From contig DATIJH010000011.1 in NCBI GenBank assembly GCA_035478835.1, forward strand, positions 1 through 41,687: 41,687 bases of DNA. The letters are read 5' to 3'. The notes beneath the pieces are model-generated. The model was not told the origin of the DNA and ran no database searches. It was given only the letters and a program-made list of their open reading frames with translations. Shown in pieces: positions 16,817 to 23,111 of this stretch (positions within the stretch are counted from its first letter, which is position 1; every line of letters begins with the position of its first letter). This DNA comes from DATASD01 sp035478835 (lineage in GTDB: Bacteria > Patescibacteriota > Saccharimonadia > Saccharimonadales > UBA4665). The position numbers and the translations under genes were made by a program.

Positions 16817-17443
16817 TTACTTTCTCAGAATTTCTAAAATATCGGCTGGTTTGTGTGCCAGCGCGAATGGCTGATGCGCTTGCAGCAGTTCGGGGTCGTT
16901 ATAACCCCATGCCACCGCAATCACTTTCACGCCAACGCGGCGAGCGCCATCAACATCGCGCTGCTCGTCACCAATATAAAAACAACTGTTACGATCAATC
17001 TTATTAATACGCGTTACCCGCCGCAATGCGCCGGCCTTGTTAAACAGTCCCACATTACCATACACTGCATCAAAATATGCATCCAACTTGTTGTGCGCCA
17101 AAAATTTTTTGACGTTTTGGCCGCTATTTGAGCTCATCACAAGCAGGCGGTGGCCGCGCTCATGTAAAGTGTGGATCGTTTCAGACATACCCGGAAAAGG
17201 CGGCACCTCTGTAATCCGGGCAGTCATAATTTTGCGTCCGCGCATAAGGAGCGAAGGAATCTGCAAAAACGGCACGCCCACTTCCTTTACCACCTTCGTG
17301 AGCGGCATGCGCCGAAATCGGGCAATCTCTTCGGGCGTCTGCGCTCCTTGCCAGCCGGTAAGCTTGCGAAATATTTCAATCGTAAACGACAAACTGTCTG
17401 CAATCGTTCCGTCGAAGTCAAAAATTATTGTGTCCCGGTCCAT
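16817..17443 (-). CDS. HAD-family phosphatase (phosphoglycolate phosphatase-like)
   Basis: A 208-residue HAD hydrolase. Motif I is IIFDFDGTIADS (Asp9, Asp11), motif II is the Ser in MSSNSG, motif III is the Lys in FNKAGALRRV, and motif IV is IGDEQRDVDGARRVG. A small helical cap is inserted after motif I (about 18-90), as in the Gph/PpaX group. The substrate cannot be deduced. It starts 3 nt after the heliorhodopsin stop and is certainly co-transcribed with it. Confidence 0.92.
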   Translation of the reverse strand: MDRDTIIFDFDGTIADSLSFTIEIFRKLTGWQGAQTPEEIARFRRMPLTKVVKEVGVPFLQIPSLLMRGRKIMTARITEVPPFPGMSETIHTLHERGHRLLVMSSNSGQNVKKFLAHNKLDAYFDAVYGNVGLFNKAGALRRVTRINKIDRNSCFYIGDEQRDVDGARRVGVKVIAVAWGYNDPELLQAHQPFALAHKPADILEILRK

Positions 17444-17446
17444 AAG

Positions 17447-18373
17447 CTACGGGTGCAAGAGTCCTGCAAAAATTCCCCAGGCCAGTGTGGACTTGGCTGC
17501 AAAGCCGAGTAACATGAAAATCCGTTCACCAAAGAGATAGTCAGCCCACTTGCCACGCTGCACACGCTGTAAATACAGATTGGCGACATTCGCCGCGAAT
17601 AATACCAGGAGCGCGCCGCCCGTCCAATACACATAACCTGGCAAGTTTGTAGCGCCGTACACTCGCGTCTGCACCGCCTGAAGTACAAATATAACTCCCG
17701 GCGCACAGCCCAGCAGACAGGCAACATACCACAAACCCCATTTTGTAGTCCGTTTGCCCGCATCGCGTAGCTCAAGCAAAAGACAAAGTGCAAGCGCCGC
17801 AACTGTCAGCACTGCGATCATGAGCAGCGTAGCAAAGTCATAAATGCCGCCCACAAGCGCAAGCCCGACCAATATGAGCGGACCAGTGACCATATATTCG
17901 ATCCAGCGCAGGCGGTTAATTCCTTGCGCAAGCTCCGCCGCAGCCCGCTTTCGATAAACCGATAATGCAAATCCGTGCCCGAGTGCCGCCAGCCACAAAA
18001 TCGCCGTCACTAAAAAGCCAATATTCACATCGAATAAACGGTGCATCGCCGTTACGAGCGTCGGATGGCCGGCCGCAGCAGCAAGCGAATCCTGCGCCGC
18101 GTAGCTGCCAGTTACGGTGACGTCGTGCGTCGTGGCCAGTAACAAAATCAAAGCTGCTTCGATTACAAAAAAGAAGGTTAGCCGAAAATGCCACTGTTCA
18201 AGCCCCTGCCACTTACGGCCATTTTTAGCCGTGGCCGAGACTTCTTCTGCGGCGACCGCGGCGGGCTTAGCTTTTACTGGCTCTATGGCTTGCTCAACCG
18301 ATTTTTTAGAAGGCGCTGCCTGTGCGTGTGTTTTAGACTTTTTTTTGTTGCGCGATGAAGGCGTTTTACTCAT
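17447..18373 (-). CDS. Heliorhodopsin
   Basis: A 308-residue seven-helix protein recognised as a heliorhodopsin from family signatures. RLRWIEY in helix 3 gives counterion Glu159, equivalent to Glu107 of heliorhodopsin 48C12. FAAKSTLAW in helix 7 gives the retinal Schiff-base Lys294 (Lys241 of 48C12). LPGYVYW before helix 6 and GKWADYLFGER before helix 7 are also typical. Helices lie near 63-82, 116-138, 154-175, 178-203, 211-234, 246-269 and 282-304. The Ser normally four residues before the Lys is Gly290. A basic, low-complexity N-terminal tail of about 55 residues fits the cytoplasmic N-terminus of this family. ATG 18373 is chosen over 18412 because TATAAT ends 7 nt before it. Upstream are msrA and DUF427 genes. 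The function is probably light sensing or signalling, not pumping. Confidence 0.93.
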   Translation of the reverse strand: MSKTPSSRNKKKSKTHAQAAPSKKSVEQAIEPVKAKPAAVAAEEVSATAKNGRKWQGLEQWHFRLTFFFVIEAALILLLATTHDVTVTGSYAAQDSLAAAAGHPTLVTAMHRLFDVNIGFLVTAILWLAALGHGFALSVYRKRAAAELAQGINRLRWIEYMVTGPLILVGLALVGGIYDFATLLMIAVLTVAALALCLLLELRDAGKRTTKWGLWYVACLLGCAPGVIFVLQAVQTRVYGATNLPGYVYWTGGALLVLFAANVANLYLQRVQRGKWADYLFGERIFMLLGFAAKSTLAWGIFAGLLHP

Positions 18374-18386
18374 GCTAGCTATTATA
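18374..18386 (-). promoter_or_regulatory. -10 box of an internal heliorhodopsin promoter
   Basis: A perfect TATAAT (18386-18381 on the minus strand) preceded by TG ends 7 nt before the ATG, within the 41-nt gap after msrA. No good -35 box is seen. It suggests the rhodopsin can be expressed apart from msrA on a leaderless message. Confidence 0.45.
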
Positions 18387-18414
18387 CAGATTCCAGCTGC
18401 AGGCGGCAGCAATT

Positions 18415-18894
18415 TTATAGTGGTTTATATGGTATATGACACATGCCGTGACCGGTGCGCTCGGCGTACTTCTGATGGTACGCTTCGGCTTGATAGAACG
18501 GACCGGCCGGTGTTATTTCGGTTACAATCTGCTTTTTGGCACTCTCTTGGAGCTCTTTTTTTATCTTTTCGGCTATATCGCGCTGCTCCTCGGTGAAGTA
18601 AAAAATAGCTGAGCGATAATTCTCACCCACATCCGGGCCCTGACGATTCAGCTGCGTTGCGTCATGCATGCGGAAAAAGTGCCGTACAAGCTTCTCGTAG
18701 GTGATTTTCGTGGGGTCATACTCTAGCCAAACGGCTTCGGCATGGCCAGTGGTATGACTGCACACTTCCTCGTAGGTGGGATTTTCCGTTTCTCCACCGG
18801 TGTAACCAGCAATCGTCTTCGCCACCCCCGGCACTTGGTCGAAGTAAAATTGCACGCCCCAAAAGCAGCCCGCTGCAAAAATCACCTGGTCCAT
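18415..18894 (-). CDS. msrA: Peptide methionine sulfoxide reductase MsrA
   Basis: The 159-residue enzyme reduces methionine-S-sulfoxide in proteins. The catalytic Cys10 lies in the family motif AAGCFWGVQ. Further signatures are GYTGGETENPTYEEVCSHTTGHAE and an ending of GHGMCHIPY whose Cys may act as recycling residue. ATG 18894 follows the DUF427 stop by 4 nt; a GTG at 18906 overlapping that gene is an alternative. The upstream neighbour encodes a DUF427 protein and the downstream one a heliorhodopsin, so the repair of oxidised protein and light sensing share a transcription unit. Confidence 0.96.
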   Translation of the reverse strand: MDQVIFAAGCFWGVQFYFDQVPGVAKTIAGYTGGETENPTYEEVCSHTTGHAEAVWLEYDPTKITYEKLVRHFFRMHDATQLNRQGPDVGENYRSAIFYFTEEQRDIAEKIKKELQESAKKQIVTEITPAGPFYQAEAYHQKYAERTGHGMCHIPYKPL

Positions 18895-18898
18895 CGTG

Positions 18899-19204
18899 CT
18901 ACTCACTCACCGTAACGTCGCGCCAAAACGCCACGTAATTGCTAAAATCTTTCTTTACGGTGTCGATCGCCGATGGTAGCGGTGTCGGGTAGCTCCAGGC
19001 GCTGTCTTTACTCCAGTCTTTGCCGTCCTGGCCAACGTCAAAATATTGACACACACCCTTCCATGGGCAAGTATACGGCGTGGAGCTTTTGCGTAAAAAC
19101 TCCTGTTTTACAGAGGAAGGTGGGAAATACCAGTTCTGTTCAATATAAATTAGGTCTTCTTTTGGCGCCTCAGCAATGACAATGTCGTCCCAAATCGCTT
19201 TCAT
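18899..19204 (-). CDS. DUF427 (NTP_transf_9-type) family protein
   Basis: A 101-residue single-domain protein. Family features are the KAIWDDIVIAEA start, YIEQNWYFPPSSV, the TPYTCPWKGVCQYF block with two Cys, and a C-terminal Tyr-Val-Ala-Phe-Trp strand. The biochemical function of DUF427 is not established. The start has GGGGG 5 nt upstream, and a TATACT box lies about 30 nt further up. It leads the msrA-heliorhodopsin operon. Confidence 0.88.
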   Translation of the reverse strand: MKAIWDDIVIAEAPKEDLIYIEQNWYFPPSSVKQEFLRKSSTPYTCPWKGVCQYFDVGQDGKDWSKDSAWSYPTPLPSAIDTVKKDFSNYVAFWRDVTVSE

Positions 19205-19277
19205 GTAGTCCCCCTTTAGACAGCTTTAGTATATCAGCTCTCATCTATCAAACCGCTATTGATTTTTCTAAAATATA

Positions 19278-19305
19278 TTGACTAATTACAAAAACGACGT
19301 ATAAT
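19278..19305 (+). promoter_or_regulatory. Strong promoter of the LPNTG surface protein gene
   Basis: TTGACT (19278-19283), a 16-nt spacer and a perfect TATAAT (19300-19305). The leader is about 45 nt and ends in a strong ribosome binding site, AGAAGGAG (19343-19350), 7 nt before the ATG. This is a high-expression layout, unlike the leaderless genes nearby. Confidence 0.7.
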
Positions 19306-19357
19306 GCATTTGTAATAGCTTGGGGACGTGAGAGACCCAAACAGAAGGAGTTTTCAG

Positions 19358-20095
19358 ATGAAAAGTCTTAAGGTTCTCGGTGGCGCCAGCGCAGCTGGCA
19401 TAGCCATCACATTGGCAGTTGCCGCGCCGGTTTTTGCCTGCCATCCGCAGGGTAAAATCGTGAAGACCGTGGCCGATGTCACGAGCGCAACCGGCAAGGA
19501 TGCCACCGTTGACGCAAATGACACTGCCAGCGCTTTAAGCGTAAAGCAAGGTGACATTCTCACCTACAGCATCACTGTCAGCAACCAAGAGACAGTTGTT
19601 GGTCCAAAGGGCGAAGACCAAATGACCAACACAACACTTACCGATACGCTACCTGCCGGCGTTCAATTAGTAAGCAACCCCGGTCAGACCACTATCACCG
19701 AAAACCTTGGCACGATTAAAGCCAAGGGTAGTATTACCAAGACCTACCAGGTAAAAGTCACGAGCACCACTGACGGCGCCGTACTAACTAACAAGGCTTG
19801 CTACACGAGTACCAGCAACCTTGGCACACAGTACAACCAGAATGGTTGTGATGTGGCAATCGTGAAAGTTAGCGTCCCTGCACCCACTCCAACTCCTACG
19901 CCAACGCCAACACCCACTCCGACGCCAACACCTACCCCTACCCCGACGCCGACCACGCCAGCACCTACGGCTCCTGCCACAACGAGCTTGCCGAACACTG
20001 GCGCCTCGACCTTCTTGGCGCCGATCGCAGCAGTTGTCACTGCAGCAGGCGCGTATGTTGCCCGCTTGACCTACCTCAAGCGCCAAACCGCCTAA
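19358..20095 (+). CDS. LPXTG-type surface protein with DUF11-like domain and Pro-Thr stalk
   Basis: The 245-residue protein begins with a signal peptide (basic start, hydrophobic about 9-24, cleavage near VFA). A DUF11-like beta-sandwich (about 45-175) includes GDILTYSITVSNQ and TLTDTLPAGVQLV. It carries two Cys (NKACYTS and NGCDVAI) that could form a disulfide. A run of about fifteen Pro-Thr pairs forms a stalk, then LPNTG, a hydrophobic helix and a short Lys/Arg tail: a sortase sorting signal. The Shine-Dalgarno sequence fixes ATG 19358, although a GTG at 19328 is in frame. It is a single-gene unit with its own promoter and terminator, probably an abundant surface protein. No sortase gene is in the window. 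Confidence 0.9.
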   Translation: MKSLKVLGGASAAGIAITLAVAAPVFACHPQGKIVKTVADVTSATGKDATVDANDTASALSVKQGDILTYSITVSNQETVVGPKGEDQMTNTTLTDTLPAGVQLVSNPGQTTITENLGTIKAKGSITKTYQVKVTSTTDGAVLTNKACYTSTSNLGTQYNQNGCDVAIVKVSVPAPTPTPTPTPTPTPTPTPTPTPTPTTPAPTAPATTSLPNTGASTFLAPIAAVVTAAGAYVARLTYLKRQTA

Positions 20096-20113
20096 AAATA
20101 TTCGGCGGCAAGT

Positions 20114-20143
20114 AAAGACCCTTCGTGCTCGAAGGGTCTTTTA
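20114..20143 (+). terminator. Rho-independent terminator of the surface protein gene
   Basis: A 12-bp perfect stem (20114-20125 with 20130-20141) has the core AGACCCTTCG, a TGCT loop and TTTT at its end. Confidence 0.9.
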
Positions 20144-20171
20144 TTGTGACAGCCTTTAAGAGTGTTTGCGT

Positions 20172-20199
20172 TTTTACAGACCCCATACTACGATATACT
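20172..20199 (+). promoter_or_regulatory. Promoter of the membrane protein gene at 20229
   Basis: TTTTAC/TTTACA (20172-20178) and TATACT (20194-20199) are 15-16 nt apart. The -10 ends 7 nt before an ATG (20207) that opens a six-codon frame. Confidence 0.5.
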
Positions 20200-20206
20200 T
20201 GACAGC

Positions 20207-20227
20207 ATGAACATAAAAAGGAGTTAA
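20207..20227 (+). CDS. Possible six-codon leader ORF (MNIKRS)
   Basis: ATG AAC ATA AAA AGG AGT TAA lies exactly 7 nt after the -10 box. Its stop is one nucleotide before the ATG of the next gene, and it contains that gene's Shine-Dalgarno sequence AAAAGGAG. If translated, it would couple to the downstream start. It could equally be chance; no homology can be judged for six residues. Confidence 0.3.
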   Translation: MNIKRS

Positions 20228-20228
20228 T

Positions 20229-20930
20229 ATGGCAAAAATCTCAAAATGGCCCATAGGAGTATATGGTGCATTTTTTGCCGTCGGTTTTGTTGCCGGCATC
20301 GTAAGTTATTTGCAGAGCAAGGCCCATCCGCAGCCGCTGCCAGCACAAGTTGGCAATGCCGTGCCCATGCACCTGACGATTGCGGCACTATTGATTATCG
20401 CTATTGTCGGCGGCTATTTTATAAGCAAGCGCCGCCCGCAAGTCAAAGGAGCGGCAAATGGCGCGCCACACGGCTACGCTGGATTTTGGAAGGCGCCATT
20501 TACTGTATATTATTGGAAACGTTTGCTGTTTTCGGCCGTGTCGCTGCCTTGTACGCTCGCCGAGCTGCTATTAAACGCCATCGGCCAATCTGCGGCCGCC
20601 AAGCGTCTTGAAAGGTGGCGTCTGCGCCGGATCTTGGGCAACAATAGCTCCGCGTACCGATTAAGCGTTGCTTACTTCCTTATCGGTTTGCCGATTGCAG
20701 CCGCAATAACACTTTGCGCTTTTTTGAGCGTATTCTTGGTGTGGCGTGCGGGCCTCGAAGTAGTTGGAGCGCTCGATCCAACGTTCACCGTGGGCGCATG
20801 GGGCGGGCCAACGTACTTAGGCGCTTCGTTCGCGCACTATATGGACGCGTTCATTATGTTTTACGGCGCCGTGGTTGTCATTAGGTGGCTCGTGAGCGTG
20901 CAATTACGCATGGCCGCACAAACTAAATAA
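20229..20930 (+). CDS. Unknown integral membrane protein, 233 aa
   Basis: I do not recognise the family. There are four or five likely membrane helices: about 8-27, 46-66, 95-117 (weak), 147-177 and 205-225. A basic loop (SKRRPQVKG) follows helix 2, and another with KRLERWRLRRILG lies about 125-137. The second helix pair is joined by an aromatic/Gly loop (GAWGGPTYLGASF). No transporter or enzyme motif is evident. AAAAGGAG gives a firm start at 20229. It stands alone on the plus strand, with a terminator embedded in the 3' end of the convergent lysS gene. Confidence 0.8.
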   Translation: MAKISKWPIGVYGAFFAVGFVAGIVSYLQSKAHPQPLPAQVGNAVPMHLTIAALLIIAIVGGYFISKRRPQVKGAANGAPHGYAGFWKAPFTVYYWKRLLFSAVSLPCTLAELLLNAIGQSAAAKRLERWRLRRILGNNSSAYRLSVAYFLIGLPIAAAITLCAFLSVFLVWRAGLEVVGALDPTFTVGAWGGPTYLGASFAHYMDAFIMFYGAVVVIRWLVSVQLRMAAQTK

Positions 20931-20953
20931 ATACGTAGCCTAAACGAAACCGG

Positions 20954-20988
20954 TCTACCCGAGCTTAATGTTCGGGTAGATTGTTTTT
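20954..20988 (+). terminator. Terminator of the 20229 gene, inside the lysS 3' end
   Basis: TCTACCCGA (20954-20962) and TCGGGTAGA (20972-20980) form a perfect 9-bp stem, followed on the plus strand by TTGTTTTT. The stem covers the last codons and the stop of the convergent lysS gene. On the minus strand no T-tract follows. Confidence 0.75.
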
Positions 20989-22472
20989 GTGGTTTCGTCG
21001 ATGTCGCGGCGGAGCTGGGGGAACACAACACCTTCGCGCGCCGTCACGCCTTCAAAGATCCAGAATAGACGCTCGCTGTAGCTAAAACCGCAAGCTGGCG
21101 GCATACCGTACTCGAGCATCTCTACAAAGTCGATGTCGAGCATCATGGCTTCCTCATCGCCAGCGTCACGCATGCCCTGCTGTTCAATAAAGCGATTGAG
21201 CTGGTCAATCGGGTCGTTGAGCTCTGAGAAGTCGTTGGTAAGCTCGCTACCGGCGATAACGGCTTGGAAGCGCTGCGTAGTCTCGGGGCGATCTGGATTC
21301 TTTTTGGCGAGCGGACTAATAAATAGCGGCGTGTTCACAAGCCATACGGGCCCCGTCACATCTTTGCGGATGTTTTTCCAGAGCTTGTCGATGCCGCGCG
21401 CTTTGTTTTCGGTCTGCTCAACCTCGAGTTTGTTGTCGGCCAGCGCCTTTTTAACTTCGTCGAGCGTGCAGTTAAAAATGTCGATGCCGTAGCGCTTTTG
21501 GATAGTCTCGGCGTAGTCCCAGCGCTCCCATTTTTTGTCGAGATCAACGTGGAATTTGCCATTTCCCAGCTCAAACTGCAGCGTGCCAAACGTTTCTTTG
21601 AGCACGTACTTCATGAGCGATTCCATAAATTCGATGCCGGTCGTCCAGTCCACGTACGCCCAGTAAAATTCCATGGCGACGTGCTCGGGCAAATGCTCGT
21701 CGGAATAATTTTCGTTGCGGAAGCGCGGACCGATGTCGAACACACGCTCATAACCTGCACCGAGCAAGCGTTTGAGCGGCAGCTCGTGGCTAATGCGCAG
21801 GTAAAAATCCTGGTCGAGCGCATCCATGTGCGTCATAAAAGGGTTGGCATCCGCACCGCCGGTGGTGTGCTCCAGCACCGGTACATTCACCTCGATAAAA
21901 TTATGATCAAGTAAATATTGGCGCGTTGCCTGCCAAAATTTACTGCGGCGAATAAATCGGTCGCGCACATCCTGGTTGACGTTCATGTCGACGTAACGGC
22001 GGCGCAAGCGCTCCTCTTTATTGGTGAACCCGTCGTGAGCGGTTGGCAGCGGGCGGAGCGATTTGGTGAGCAAGCGGAGCCGTGTTACGTCTACCGAAAT
22101 CTCGCCGGTCTTCGTCTTTACGACAGTGCCGTGCGCCTCAATAAAGTCGCCGCTGTCGAGAAGCGGAAGCTGCGCAAAACCAAGCTGACTGTCTTCGGCC
22201 TTGAGCTCCTCCACCTTGTCGGCAGCCAAAAAAAGCTGCAACGAACCCGACATATCGCGGATCACAATGAACGCGATTTTGCCAAACTTACGGATATTTA
22301 CCACGCGTCCTACAACGCTCACTGTTTTGCCGTCGAGATCATCGAACTGGCCTGTAATAGTCGCCAGTTCGTGCGTGCGCTCGGCCGCGGCCGGGTACGG
22401 ATTGACGCCAAGCTGTTTGAGCTCGTCAAGTTTGCGGAGCCGCTCGTCGCGGAGTTCTTTGAGTGTTGCCAT
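20955..22472 (-). CDS. lysS: Lysyl-tRNA synthetase, class II
   Basis: The 505-residue enzyme charges tRNA-Lys. An N-terminal OB-fold anticodon-binding domain (about 45-150, VSVVGRVVNIRKFGKIAFIV) precedes the class II core, with motif 1 near NFIEVNVPVLEHTTGGADA and motif 2 FRNENYSDEHLPEHVAMEFY. The motif 3 region, CGFSYSERLFWIFEG, keeps the Arg but has fewer glycines than the usual GLGIGIDRL; I believe this variant recurs in CPR LysRS. ATG 22472 is chosen over 22523 because the family start MATLKELRDERL begins there, and TATACT ends 10 nt upstream. It follows greA, a common pairing in other bacteria. Confidence 0.95.
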   Translation of the reverse strand: MATLKELRDERLRKLDELKQLGVNPYPAAAERTHELATITGQFDDLDGKTVSVVGRVVNIRKFGKIAFIVIRDMSGSLQLFLAADKVEELKAEDSQLGFAQLPLLDSGDFIEAHGTVVKTKTGEISVDVTRLRLLTKSLRPLPTAHDGFTNKEERLRRRYVDMNVNQDVRDRFIRRSKFWQATRQYLLDHNFIEVNVPVLEHTTGGADANPFMTHMDALDQDFYLRISHELPLKRLLGAGYERVFDIGPRFRNENYSDEHLPEHVAMEFYWAYVDWTTGIEFMESLMKYVLKETFGTLQFELGNGKFHVDLDKKWERWDYAETIQKRYGIDIFNCTLDEVKKALADNKLEVEQTENKARGIDKLWKNIRKDVTGPVWLVNTPLFISPLAKKNPDRPETTQRFQAVIAGSELTNDFSELNDPIDQLNRFIEQQGMRDAGDEEAMMLDIDFVEMLEYGMPPACGFSYSERLFWIFEGVTAREGVVFPQLRRDIDETTKTIYPNIKLG

Positions 22473-22488
22473 AATTACGCTTAGTATA
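22473..22488 (-). promoter_or_regulatory. -10 box before lysS
   Basis: TATACT (22488-22483 on the minus strand) ends 10 nt before the lysS ATG. No clear -35 at 16-18 nt. It lies after the greA terminator-like hairpin, so lysS may have its own short-leader mRNA. Confidence 0.4.
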
Positions 22489-22503
22489 TCTGTTATTACG
22501 CCA

Positions 22504-22547
22504 AAAAGCCAGCGGACGTGCACCAGAAATAAAGGCGCTGGTGCGTC
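22504..22547 (-). terminator. Hairpin with competing stems between greA and lysS
   Basis: On the minus strand GCACCAG pairs with CTGGTGC (extended by GAC/GTC past a 2-nt bulge). Alternatively CCAGCG (22541-22536) pairs with CGCTGG (22514-22509), directly followed by CTTTTT. The two folds share CCAG and cannot form together. Confidence 0.55.
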
Positions 22548-22555
22548 ACAAAAAC

Positions 22556-23017
22556 CTAGCCAATGGTGACGATTTTGTAAGACATCGTCTCGGCAGGCGT
22601 GCGAATTTCGACGCTTTCACCTTGTTTTTTGCCAAGCAGCGCCTGGCCGATCGGCGATTCGTCCGAGATTTTGCCATTCAGCGGGTCAGCTTCAACGGTA
22701 CCAACAACCTGGAAGGTCTTGGCGTTGCCGTTGGTGCTCTCGAGTTTTACGGTCGAGCCAAGCACAACCTTGCCATCTTTTTTGGGCGCAGTAATAACCT
22801 GCACGTTTGCCAAGATGTGTTCGATCTCGGAGATACGCGCTTCATTGCGTTCTTGATCCTGGCGGGCGGCGCTGTACTCCATGTTTTCGGCGAGGTCACC
22901 GAATTCGCGGGCCGTCTTGATACGGTCGGCAATGTCGGCGCGCAAGCTCACGAGCTCAGCGAGCTCGGCTCGTAGTTCGTTCACACCGTCTTGTGTTAAA
23001 TGGAACAGTTTTTTCAT
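22556..23017 (-). CDS. greA: Transcription elongation factor GreA
   Basis: The 153-residue factor rescues backtracked RNA polymerase. The N-terminal coiled coil (about 1-75) ends with the tip motif DLAENMEYSAARQ that carries the acidic residues entering the polymerase channel. The C-terminal FKBP-like domain (about 80-153) shows GSTVKLE and ESPIGQALLGKKQGE. The length is normal. AAGGAGAG 7 nt before the ATG is the ribosome binding site. TTTCAA-16-TATAAT, whose -35 overlaps the end of proS, is the likely promoter. Confidence 0.96.
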   Translation of the reverse strand: MKKLFHLTQDGVNELRAELAELVSLRADIADRIKTAREFGDLAENMEYSAARQDQERNEARISEIEHILANVQVITAPKKDGKVVLGSTVKLESTNGNAKTFQVVGTVEADPLNGKISDESPIGQALLGKKQGESVEIRTPAETMSYKIVTIG

Positions 23018-23083
23018 GTTGTTTCTCTCCTTATACGTCTAGTCTTGTAATGTCCGTCGCTTGGCAGTGGCTCTGTCGCCCCT

Positions 23084-23111
23084 ATTATAACAACTTAGGT
23101 CCGCATTGAAA
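23084..23111 (-). promoter_or_regulatory. Promoter of greA
   Basis: TTTCAA (23111-23106) and TATAAT (23089-23084) on the minus strand are 16 nt apart. The -35 box lies in the last codons of proS; the leader is about 60 nt. Confidence 0.5.

Noticed and set aside
17447..18373. Assignment as a type 1 proton-pumping rhodopsin
   Set aside because: The helix 3 motif is RWIEY and not the DTE-type proton-pump motif, and the loop and helix 7 signatures match heliorhodopsins.
19880..19965. Repetitive DNA that could suggest a tandem repeat or CRISPR-like array
   Set aside because: It is the Pro-Thr codon run of the surface protein, with varying third bases and no spacers.
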